From Isotricha intestinalis (lineage: Eukaryota; Ciliophora; Litostomatea; Vestibuliferida; Isotrichidae), in contig JAJJLU010000084.1 in assembly GCA_023807065.1 (NCBI GenBank), positions 1-16,599 on the forward strand: a DNA stretch of 16,599 bases, given 5' to 3'. Every line of letters starts with the position of its first letter. Position 1 is the stretch's first letter. Below, one piece after another: positions 8,574 through 16,599 of the stretch. A program made the position numbers and the translations under genes. The notes under the pieces are model-generated. The model saw only the letters and a list, made by a program, of their open reading frames with translations. It did no database searches and had not been told where the DNA came from.

Positions 8574-11500
8574 TTATTTAATACCATCTGCTTCATTTAA
8601 ATATTCGTTTTTAATAATTTCAAATAAAACAATTTTTGGGATAACCCTTAATACAATTTTTGTTTTATTTAAATCTTTATTCTCTGAAAGAATAATTGGA
8701 AAAATAAATATAATATAAGTTAAAAACACAATAGCATTTAAAAGAATAGTAAAAATAATAATTAAATCTTTTAAACTTTTATCATATTTATTAATATTTT
8801 CTTTGAGAGTAATGATAATATGTTCAAACATTGGATAAAATAAAGTAGTTAAAATAATATTTGAATTTTTAATTCCATCATTATTTAATATAAAATAAGG
8901 ATTTTTACTTGATATTTTTTCATCATTGGTTGAATCAATATATAAAGGTGTACCATAAAATTGCTCATAAAAGGCATATCCATTATTTATACATTCTTTT
9001 GTTAAATTTATTATTAAAAAAGAGGATTGAATAATGCTATTAAAATAATATGCTTGAACTGATGGTAATCCAAAATTACTTATATTATACGCGAAATTTT
9101 CACATGATATATTGTTTAATATACTAAAATTATAAAAAAATTTACAATAACTTTCAGATGAATATTTATTTAAAATATTTGAAGTATTTCCTGGAAGTTT
9201 ATATTTTATTGATGTTAAATGAATATTTAATTCAATTTCCTTTATTTTTGAATAATTTTTTGAAAATGATGGGATTAAATCAACAAATTGTTCTAATCTT
9301 TTTGGATGTAAAGAAAAAATTCCACTATGAATTATTGCAGATTTTATATAATTTAATGCCATATAAATATATCTTCCTTCTTCAATTATTTTATAATTTA
9401 CATCTGATGATATTTGATAATTTTTATAAGAATTATTCAATAAAAGAATAAGAACTAAAATTATTGTTGTTAAAATAATTAAAAATGAAGTCTCCAAAAT
9501 TAAGGCCTTTTTAAACTCAATATTATTTAAAATTTTATCATTTTTTTTTAAATTTTTTTTTTTAATTATATCATTATTAAATTTATCTTTTGTATAATTT
9601 GAATATTCATTTTCTTTTGGCTCTATTAAAGAATCAATTTCATTATCATCTTGCCCTATTTCAAAAATATTATTTGTATTGACTGGATTATCCTTATTAA
9701 TTTGAATTTTAGTATATTTTTCACATTTCAAAAGCATAATTCTTAAAATTTCAGTATCTATTTTATAAAACATTCCTAAATATTTCTCTTTTTCTTTAAT
9801 AATTTTTGTTTTCGTTGAAAGACAAAGAATACAAGAAATAATACATATAACAATATGAATACTGAACATTATCCAAGAAAGTTTCTTAATATGATCAATC
9901 AATGATATCATACAATCAATATAAATTTCAGCTTTAGTTAATAAAAGATCAGACAATGAATCAGTATTTATATGAATAAAATTTATGTTAATATTTAAAA
10001 AATGTAAATTTTTTTCTTCATTTATAAGACTTTTAAATAATGAAAAAAGATACTCTTTTATTGCATTATCAGGTGAGAGTATAACTGATTGAGATTCAAT
10101 TTGAAAATCATTTTTTTCATGATAAACAATAAAAGTTCCTTTTAAATCCATTAATCTTTGTTTGTTTTTTTCGTCAAAACTATTTCCATTATAATCAAAT
10201 TCACTTACTTCATCCATACACTTTGAATACAAAAAATTCAAAATATGTATAATTGAATTTCTATAGAGAGTTCTGTTTGTTTGATAAAAATTAGAATAAT
10301 GAGGATTTTTTAGAATAATATATTCAAATGTATAAAAATGTATTAAACCCATATGGCCTATAATATTGCATTGGTTATAAATTGTTTGAAAAAGAACATA
10401 TATTTCTGCTCTATGCCTAATTAAAGTATCATATAAAATTATTATCATTATAATTAAGCACATAAATTGGAAAATATAGAAACAAAGATAATATAAAATA
10501 TTTCTATTTATCAATTTTGGAGATATTATTTTAGTAATTATTTTTTCTACAACAGTATTAGAAATTGAATTATAGCTTGGTTCAGTTTTTGGGTGAATTA
10601 AAGATAATTTTAAATTATTATCATTGGTATTAGATTTATTTTTTTCGATATTTTCGCTAAATTTTTTTACAAGTTTTCTTTTTGTAATTTCTTGTTCTTC
10701 TTGAAAAATTTGATGCATTTTACTTTGAATAATATAATCTTTACAATCTTTAATGTTATTGTTTTTAAAATCATAAATTTGTAAATAAATTTTTTTTAAA
10801 TTTACTTCATAAAAATTATCATTTGTATTTTCAATGATTATTTCTTTAACTATTTGTTTATCTTTATTACTTTTTTTTTCTTCTTCCTCTTCCTCTTTTT
10901 CTTCTTCTTCATCAACATTAGAATAAAGTGAATAATCATTAGAACTCTTATCATCATATCCACTAGATTCTACACTTTCATAATTTGAAGAATCATTTTC
11001 TTTTTTTGAAGAAATATTTTTAATTTTTTTGTCTTCAATCAAATCTTTATATTTATTTTCAAAAAATTCTTTTATAGTTTCTGTTTTTTCTGAATCTTTT
11101 TTCATTGTATAAGTTTTTTCATGAATATCAAAATTTATTTTCTCTTCTATTTGAGGAATATATGATTTTGTTATTACTGGAAATATTTCTTTGGTCCGAG
11201 AAATATTAGATAAATTTGAATTGTTCCTTTTTGGTTTTCTTGGAGAAAATATTGTTTCAATAAAATTTTCCCTATCAATTCCATTTCCTTCATCAAGCTC
11301 AAAAAAAATTGAATAACCATATATTTTTTGTTTAATTTTTAATTCTTTCCATTCCACTTTGAATTTTTTGTGATTTTTCCAAGTTATTATTTTATTTTCT
11401 GAATCATTGAAAAAATATTCTTTAATTAATTTTATTTTTAAAGATAAAATATCTTTACTTTTTTTAACTGAAATGGAAGATAAATAATTTAAACAATCAC

Positions 11501-13823
11501 TGTAAAATTCTTGAAAAAAAGTTAATATTTCTACATTGCTGTTCATTATGTTTGAATCTAATCCTAATAGATATATAGCATTTGCAGAAAAAATTTGAAT
11601 GATTAAACTTGAATTAATAATAACAACACATTTATTTGAATATTTAGAATTTGAATTTACTAACTTACTAAAAAGCAAAGCTTGATTATTTTCATCATAA
11701 TAAATTCCAACTTCCAAATTTACTGGGACTAAGAATTTCGAACTTGTTCTTAAACAAACAGGAATTATTTTTAATTTTTGGTGAAAATGTTCTTCCATTG
11801 GTGTTGTATTATGAACTTTTTCTCTTAATAGATTTTCATGAGGGATTCTCAAAATATTTGGGATAAAAATATTTATATTTTGGCCTAAAATATCTTTATC
11901 TGAATATCCTAATAATTCACATAATTCTAAAGAGATTTTTATTATTGAACCAAAATTTTGGTTTTCTCCTGAAGCAATCAAAAATTGGAAATCTGATTTA
12001 GTATTTAATGAATTTATATCAAAAAAATATGAATCAATCTTAATTCCTTCGTCTAAATCCTCATTTAGATATTTCGAAATATTTGATGTATCATGTAATA
12101 TATCCTTTAGAAAATTATCATAAAAAATTGAAACTTTTTTACTGTTAAACCCAGATGATTCAATGATATTATATCCTTCATGAATTTTATTATTTAAATT
12201 ATCTATTTTAATGGCAATTTCTTTTAAATGATGAATATCCATTATTTTTGTGTTATTAAGTAATATTCCATATAATTGAGAATAAGAATAAGAAACTTCA
12301 GAAATTAAAGATAACATATTATTTATTTGATAAGTATATGAAATATATGATTGTTCTTTTCCTAATTCCACTCCTTTCTCTTCCAAATTTCTTTTGATTC
12401 GATAAATAAAAAATTCTTCTGAAAAATTAATATTTGTTAAGCCCATGCACTTCAATAATATTATATATGCTTTATGATACCTATGCATTTTTTCTAATTG
12501 GAATATAGCATAATTGACTAATAATAATGGACTATCCCTAAATGTTTTTAAAGCATCTTTGTATAATCCCTCAATGTATTGATAAAAATAATAATCTAAT
12601 TTAGAAGATTCTTCCTCCTTTATTTGGTTATTATATAATTCAACAATTTTTCTTAATGGAGTTAAGTTTTTAATTTTTGTTAATTGTTCTCCATGAGTTA
12701 AATTAAATGAATAACTCAATAATTTTAATAAATGATATCTATTTTTTTTTTTATTTTTTATGAGTTGAATTATAATTCTTATATTATTATAAATTTCTTT
12801 CTCTTTTTTTAAAGGCCTTTTTAAAATATTAAAATGTTTAACTGATGTTGAGCAAATATATATAATTACTACAACTGAAATTACAATAAAAATATTGAAC
12901 ATCCCAATAAATTTTTTCATTTTAATTAAATTACTAATTAAAAGCATAAGACAATTTATAAAAAAAAAAATATTAAAAATATAATTCACAGAAATCGCAA
13001 TATTATTTTTATACCATTGATATTTCCTTTCTCTAAAAATACAATATGCAGAAAATAATGAGGAAAAAAAGAAAAAAATAATAGTAATATTTATTAAATC
13101 AGTGACAACACATAACTCTAACAAAATAACATCAACTGCCCTACTTAAAATTAATACCAAATCTGCATTAATAATTAAATATTTTGAAACACTTGTTGAG
13201 AATTTTTCTTTCTTATTAAATGAAACACTAGTAAACATGTAAGAGAGATAAAAACACAATAAAAAACTAATCATACATAAAATAAAGTAAGTTAAATGTT
13301 CTGATTTCCAACATTTAACATTTTCAGTAAAATATTCTCTATCACATACAATAACCGTAAAATAAATCTCAATCAAAGGAATATAAAGGGCAGTTCTTAT
13401 TAAATCTATTGAAATTCTTAAAAATAAACAAATTTTTTGATGATCTTTAATTTGAATTCCTTTATATGATTTTATTAATAAATACATAAAAATCGAAAAA
13501 ATGATAAATATAGAAAAAACACTTATTAACATTATATAATGGAAAAAAACAGGATTGCCATCTGTATATCTCAAGATTCTAAAGTAACGAATAAATAATG
13601 ATATTTTTTGATAAATTTCTCCTCCTTTCCATATAGGGCGAAACTATTTTATTATTTTATAAAATAATATTATTACCCTTTCACATATTGTCATGCTTAA
13701 ATTTTGAACTACTTCAATTATAACAAATATAATTTCAATTATATAATTTGAAATATGAGGATTATATATATTATAAATAACATCAAAACTTGCTAATTTT
13801 AAATTTTTATAAAATGAATCCAT
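8574..13823 (-). CDS. Giant polytopic PAS-domain protein, ciliate TmcB-like family (two exons)
   Basis: Coding sequence joins 13823..13677 (49 codons) and 13643..8574 across a 33-nt intron, giving 1738 residues ending in TAA. An in-frame TGA lies 27 nt upstream of the ATG. The long open frame alone appears to begin at a TTG (13574), but the 23 codons before it and exon 1 restore the N-terminus, including one membrane helix (about 27-44) and a FRPIW motif at the exon 2 start. Layout: about eight membrane helices (27-317); a helical, TPR-like TmcB region (~332-592); a PAS domain (~597-712; motif LGYSDKDILGQNINIFIPNI and a downstream H); a second PAS-like unit (~720-832); an acidic disordered linker with a Glu-rich tract (960-972); then helices near 1097-1122, 1304-1324, 1429-1452 and 1674-1700 bounding two large probably extracytoplasmic loops, the second rich in NxS/T sites and Cys. 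This suggests a membrane sensor with cytosolic PAS domains. No cyclase, kinase or channel domain is visible, so the output is unknown. Confidence 0.85.
10875..10910. repeat. GAA/GAG low-complexity tract inside the PAS-protein gene
   Basis: A pyrimidine-rich run on the plus strand of TTC/CTC/TTT triplets encodes a nearly pure Glu tract with two Lys in the cytosolic linker of the large membrane protein (residues about 961-972). It is an expandable microsatellite-like codon run, in frame and without effect on the reading frame. Confidence 0.7.
13644..13676 (-). other. 33-nt phase-0 spliceosomal intron
   Basis: On the minus strand a GTAATA... donor follows the codon AGG at 13677 and the intron ends ...AAATAG before TTT CGC CCT at 13643. 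The interior is entirely A/T. Removing it joins two open frames in the same phase and gives a protein with a continuous N-terminal membrane region. Its length is a multiple of three, and in the retained frame the only stop is the TAG formed by its own last three bases, so an unspliced transcript would stop after 59 codons. Confidence 0.82.
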
Positions 13824-14655
13824 TTCTAATTTAAAAATTATTCCTTTTCAATTGAAATAAATTTTATCATCATTTAATTATTTAAGATAATATTTGTTAA
13901 TAAAAAAAAACTTTTAATTAAATAGTATATTGTATAATAGCTTATTATAAACAAATGAATATGTAAATATTATAAAATGTGATAAATAAAAGATTTATCA
14001 AACATTATTCATTTGTCTGACAAATTCTTTTAAATGAAATAAAAAAAATGTGATTACCAAAAATTTTCATTAAATTATTTTTATAAATCAAATATTCATT
14101 TTCTTTCATATAATTGTTTATTATAAATAGATTCTTTATTATTTTTAATTAAAATACTTTTTGAAATAATATTTATATTATTTATGTTATTTCATTTTCA
14201 ATTATTTTAAAAATTTATCACAAAATAATTTAAAATAATAATATAAGTATTAAGTATAATACCCTAGTATAAATTGAAAAAAAGGTAAGTTCAATACTTT
14301 TTCATCTTAATATATATTCAATGTCCTATATTTCATAAATATTATGTTTTTATTATTTCCTATTTCTCCAATTTTTGGAATATATCTTAAGATTAAATAG
14401 AAGAAATAAATTAAAGAATAAAATTTCTCATTTTATCTTCATTTTTTTGAATATAATATATTCACAAAAGATACAAAATTTGATATATATTTCTCAAGTG
14501 AATTTGAGTGTAATATATAGTAATATGGAAACAAAATATTTAATAAATAAAAAAATTATTATTCATAATTATTAAAATTTAATTTTGAATATTTAATGTA
14601 TATCCATTATTTATATTTATAAATACAAAATTTTGAATTTATATTTTGTTTCTTT
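13824..14655. other. 5' flank of the PAS-protein gene; gene-poor spacer
   Basis: About 830 bp upstream of the large membrane-protein gene. It contains a nested inverted repeat (13951-14016), described separately. A plus-strand open stretch at 14375-14575 encodes 66 residues of Ile/Asn/Lys-rich sequence with no recognisable domain and is probably chance. No RNA gene is visible. Confidence 0.5.
13951..14016. repeat. Nested inverted repeat upstream of the PAS-protein gene
   Basis: Perfect 10-bp outer arms ACAAATGAAT (13951-13960) and ATTCATTTGT (14007-14016) enclose perfect 8-bp inner arms TGATAAAT (13980-13987) and ATTTATCA (13993-14000) with a 5-nt loop. The element lies 128 bp upstream of the start codon at 13823. 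It could be a protein-binding palindrome or hairpin, but short inverted repeats are common by chance in AT-rich DNA. Confidence 0.4.
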
Positions 14656-14995
14656 TCAACTCATATTAATTATTTTTAATTTTTCTGAATTTTGAATTAA
14701 TTGAAGAGTAGAATTAACATTTGTATTAAAATTATAAGAATCTAATCTTAATATTAATGATTTTAAATTCTTTGATTTATTAATTAATTTAGAGAAAATA
14801 TCATATATAATATTTTGATCAGATTCTTTTATTTCACCTATATTTACATTAATATATTTTAAATTATATAAATTTTCTATTTGATTTATTTCATATCATC
14901 TTTTGCTAATCTATAATGCTTATATATATTTGTTCAAATCCATTTGCAAAATGATCTAAAATTTAATTGCTAAAATGCTTCAAAAAGATGACTGA
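14656..14995 (-). pseudogene. Leucine-rich-repeat-like gene relic
   Basis: A minus-strand frame is open for 79 codons from 14895 to the TGA at 14656 and has LRR-type spacing of Leu/Ile/Asn, for example NLYNLKYINVNIGEI and SKNLKSLILRLDSYNFNTNV followed by a third similar unit ending KLKIINMS. Upstream in a shifted frame is ILDHFANGFEQIYISIID, preceded and followed by in-frame TAA and TAG. The one-base shift near 14896 and the nonsense codons indicate a broken C-terminal fragment rather than an intact gene. No start codon leads into it, and no convincing splice sites repair it. LRR assignment rests on the repeat pattern only and is tentative. Confidence 0.45.
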
Positions 14996-15261
14996 GAGAA
15001 ATAATATAATGAATATTATCAAGTAAAATCAAATATATTAAATAGGAAAATTAATGAAATAATCAAAATAGTTTTTGTTGAGTATATAGAACCTTTTGAA
15101 ATTTAAATGTGAGTAATGGCTTTTATAATTATTATAGCTTAGTTTTAAGACTTATTTTGTTTTTATATAAGATTTTTTCTTAATTCTTTGTATAAGATAA
15201 ATCTATTAAATATTATTTAAATTATCAGAAAAATATTAAAAAATTAAAAATCAAAACAAAA

Positions 15262-15285
15262 TTAGATGACCTTTTAATCATCTAA
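15262..15285. repeat. Short inverted repeat (possible hairpin)
   Basis: TTAGATGA (15262-15269) and TCATCTAA (15278-15285) are perfect 8-bp arms around the 8-nt loop CCTTTTAA. The element lies about 380 bp downstream of the stop codon of the secreted-protein gene, too far to be an obvious 3'-end signal. It may be a chance palindrome. Confidence 0.35.
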
Positions 15286-15322
15286 ATTTAATATTTTAAT
15301 TTTAAAAATTGATTTAATTTAA

Positions 15323-15487
15323 ATGACAGTTAAATTTGATTTATCTTCTAGGATTAAGGAAACTTTTTTTAATAATACTATTTTTTATTTAATTTATAAA
15401 TTCTTAAATCTTTAAGTAATAAAGATTCAACAATTTTTAGTTAATTTAGATAATGAATCAATTAAATTAGAAAAGAATAAAAGAAAA
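15323..15487 (+). pseudogene. Possible plus-strand coding remnant
   Basis: An ATG at 15323 opens 31 codons (starting MTVKFDLSSRIKETFF), then a single TAA at 15413-15415, then 24 more codons in the same frame (including QQFLVNLDNESIKLEKNK) before TGA at 15488. The residue composition is more protein-like than the surrounding spacer, but the segment is short and could be chance. No domain is recognised. Confidence 0.22.
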
Positions 15488-15659
15488 TGATGAAAAAAAA
15501 TGAAATACTCATATTTTTACTTTTATCATTAAAAAATTAAAAATAAAAACAATTAACATTAATTTATCTTATATCTCAAAAAAGGAGATTGAAAACACTC
15601 AAAAAAATAAAAAAAAATGATTTAATAAAAATTGTTAATATATTATATTTCGATTTAAT

Positions 15660-15989
15660 TTAAACAGATGTAGCAGCAGCGTTTTTAACTTTTTTAGTCA
15701 AAGCTTTAATTATATCTTTTATTTGGAAAACACATCTATGAGATTGACATTTATAATTTTTTCCACAATGATGGAACCAATCACATTTTTCTCCATCAGG
15801 AGCCCATGCTACTTGATTGTCTTTTGTTCCTTTTGCTACACATCTATAATCTTTGCATACCATTCCTGAACAACAATATGATGTTCCATCACAATCTCCA
15901 TTATATGCTACACATCTTGACTTTTCTAATAAGGTTGATGTAGAAATTGAAAAGAGAAATAAAAATATTTGTAAAAATAATTTTGACAT
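15660..15989 (-). CDS. Small secreted cysteine-rich (knottin-like) protein
   Basis: 109 residues, ATG at 15989 preceded by an A-rich AAAACA context, stop TAA at 15660. Residues 1-~20 form a clear signal peptide (one Lys, a long Leu/Phe/Ile core, then Ser/Thr). The mature part has ten cysteines in two groups. The first, C26-x6-C33-x5-C39-C40-x4-C45-x4-C50, has the spacing of an inhibitor-cystine-knot fold. The second, C69-x5-C75-x5-C81-x4-C86, is a four-Cys half-unit. The C-terminal tail (about 88-109) is Lys-rich and could form an amphipathic helix. ICK-like scaffolds occur in protease inhibitors, defence peptides, receptor ligands and venom components, so the fold alone does not assign a role. 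The product is probably exported or stored in secretory granules. The 10-Cys count allows five disulfides. The secretion call is firm; fold and function are inferred. Confidence 0.75.
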   Translation of the reverse strand: MSKLFLQIFLFLFSISTSTLLEKSRCVAYNGDCDGTSYCCSGMVCKDYRCVAKGTKDNQVAWAPDGEKCDWFHHCGKNYKCQSHRCVFQIKDIIKALTKKVKNAAATSV

Positions 15990-16315
15990 TGTTTTTATTT
16001 AATTTAATGTTAGCTGTTTTAATAAATAATTTTTTATTAAATTTTTTTTTTATTCATTATTTATTTTTATTGATTTCAATTAAAAGGTAAATTTTAAAAG
16101 TTAAACAATTTTCATTCTTTTAATTGTTATATCTTTCATTTAATGTACCAAATTATTTAATTAAAATATTTATTAATTTTTATTTATATTAACTAATCAT
16201 CTTGGATATATTAGGATTTTTTCTTTCTTAATGATTTAATATATTGTATAAAATTATTTTCAATTTTTGTTTAGATTGTTTATTTTTTATTTATTAAAAG
16301 AAGATATATTTTTGA
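15990..16315. other. 5' flank of the secreted-protein gene, right subtelomere
   Basis: About 330 bp of A/T-dominated sequence upstream of the secreted-protein start codon. It must hold that gene's promoter. I see no distinctive motif, repeat or RNA gene. Confidence 0.5.
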
Positions 16316-16575
16316 ATAATACCACTTTTTTTTAATTCTTTTATTTTTGAGAGTTTAAATCCAAAACATTGTAGCAAAGAAGGCAATGAAAATAGTCAAA
16401 TTCAAATCAATAAAAATAATTAATATGATGGAGAAAATTATAAAGAAGATATGAATGACATTACCATTAAAATGATTAATTATTTCAAATTAAATTTATA
16501 TAAAATAAATATATTTAATATTTTTTCCTTTTTCTCTATATTAAAAAAGATTAGAATCTTCAAATCAATAAATTA
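16316..16575 (+). pseudogene. Coding-like remnant next to the right telomere
   Basis: A plus-strand frame is open for about 35 codons, is broken once by TAA at 16421-16423, and continues for about 50 more codons to TAG at 16573-16575. The segment around the break contains Cys, Gly, Pro and Asp-rich protein-like sequence (for example SLNPKHCSKEGNENSQIQ and YDGENYKEDMNDITIKMI), unlike the neighbouring spacer. It ends only 13 bp before the telomere repeats. It may be the tail of a gene cut by chromosome end formation and then decayed, or a chance open stretch. No family is recognised and no start codon leads into it. Confidence 0.33.
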
Positions 16576-16588
16576 GTTATGAAATTTT

Positions 16589-16599
16589 GGGGATTGGGG
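16589..16599. repeat. Right telomere, G-rich strand
   Basis: The window ends with GGGGATTGGGG, the complement of the CCCCAAT-type repeat seen at the left end and in the orientation expected for a right chromosome end. Only about one and a half units are present, most likely because the assembly ends there. The junction with unique sequence is at ...GAAATTTT. Confidence 0.85.

Larger units (their letters stand above)
14996..15659. other. Gene-poor spacer downstream of the secreted-protein gene
   Basis: About 660 bp. It contains a short perfect inverted repeat (15262-15285) and a plus-strand coding-like remnant (15323-15487), listed separately. The rest is A/T-rich with nothing recognisable. 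It includes the 3' flank of the small secreted-protein gene. Confidence 0.5.

Noticed and set aside
9158..9451. 97-codon plus-strand open frame
   Set aside because: It is antisense to the C-terminal loop of the PAS-protein gene, and its hydrophobic composition just mirrors that gene.
13572..13574. TTG as the start codon of the large membrane protein
   Set aside because: The frame continues upstream for 23 codons to a plausible splice acceptor, and an upstream ATG exon joins in phase. A nuclear gene starting at TTG is much less likely.
14375..14575. 66-codon plus-strand open frame in the spacer
   Set aside because: Ile/Asn/Lys-rich low-complexity sequence with no domain; one or a few frames of this length are expected by chance in several kilobases of spacer.
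15660..15989. Calling the secreted Cys-rich protein a toxin
   Set aside because: Cystine-knot spacing is shared by inhibitors, defence peptides, ligands and venom peptides. Nothing in the sequence or its neighbours supports a toxic role.
1..16599. CRISPR arrays, insertion sequences, rRNA or tRNA genes
   Set aside because: No regularly spaced direct repeats, transposase-like frames, or conserved RNA-gene motifs were seen on either strand.

Overview
The window looks like one complete, very AT-rich linear minichromosome of a ciliate macronucleus. It opens with C-rich telomere units of the type CCCCAAT (positions 1-31) and closes with the complementary G-rich form GGGGATTGGGG (16589-16599), so both physical ends appear to be present. 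All four intact genes end in TAA and carry no in-frame TAA, TAG or TGA over about 3,600 codons. This argues for the standard genetic code rather than the TAA/TAG=glutamine code of Tetrahymena, Paramecium or Oxytricha. A ciliate with the standard code, a C4A2T-type telomere, extreme AT richness and tiny introns suggests a litostome/trichostome (rumen or gut) ciliate. That placement is inference.

Layout: left telomere and a short empty subtelomere; a 1400-residue copine-domain protein (4475..273, minus); a casein kinase 1 family kinase with a Cys-containing lipidation-like tail (5843..4770, minus); a 2.7-kb stretch without an intact gene that holds a decayed minus-strand coding relic (about 7050..6117); a giant polytopic PAS-domain protein of the ciliate TmcB-like type (13823..8574, minus, one 33-nt intron); a second gene-poor stretch with an LRR-like relic (about 14995..14656, minus) and a short plus-strand relic (about 15323-15487); a small secreted cysteine-rich protein (15989..15660, minus); a right subtelomere with a coding-like plus-strand remnant that almost reaches the telomere; and the right telomere.

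All four intact genes lie on the minus strand. They are separated by 294 bp to about 2.7 kb and are presumably transcribed individually, since nothing suggests a polycistron. Three of the products have signalling or membrane themes (Ca2+/phospholipid-type copine, membrane-tethered CK1, multi-pass PAS sensor) and the fourth is secreted. I see no evidence of a shared pathway beyond sharing a chromosome. The main non-obvious results are the double telomere capping, the first exon and 33-nt intron that extend the large membrane protein to 1738 residues, the atypical copine fusion, the knottin-like secreted protein, and the coding relics whose stop codons are mostly TAA.
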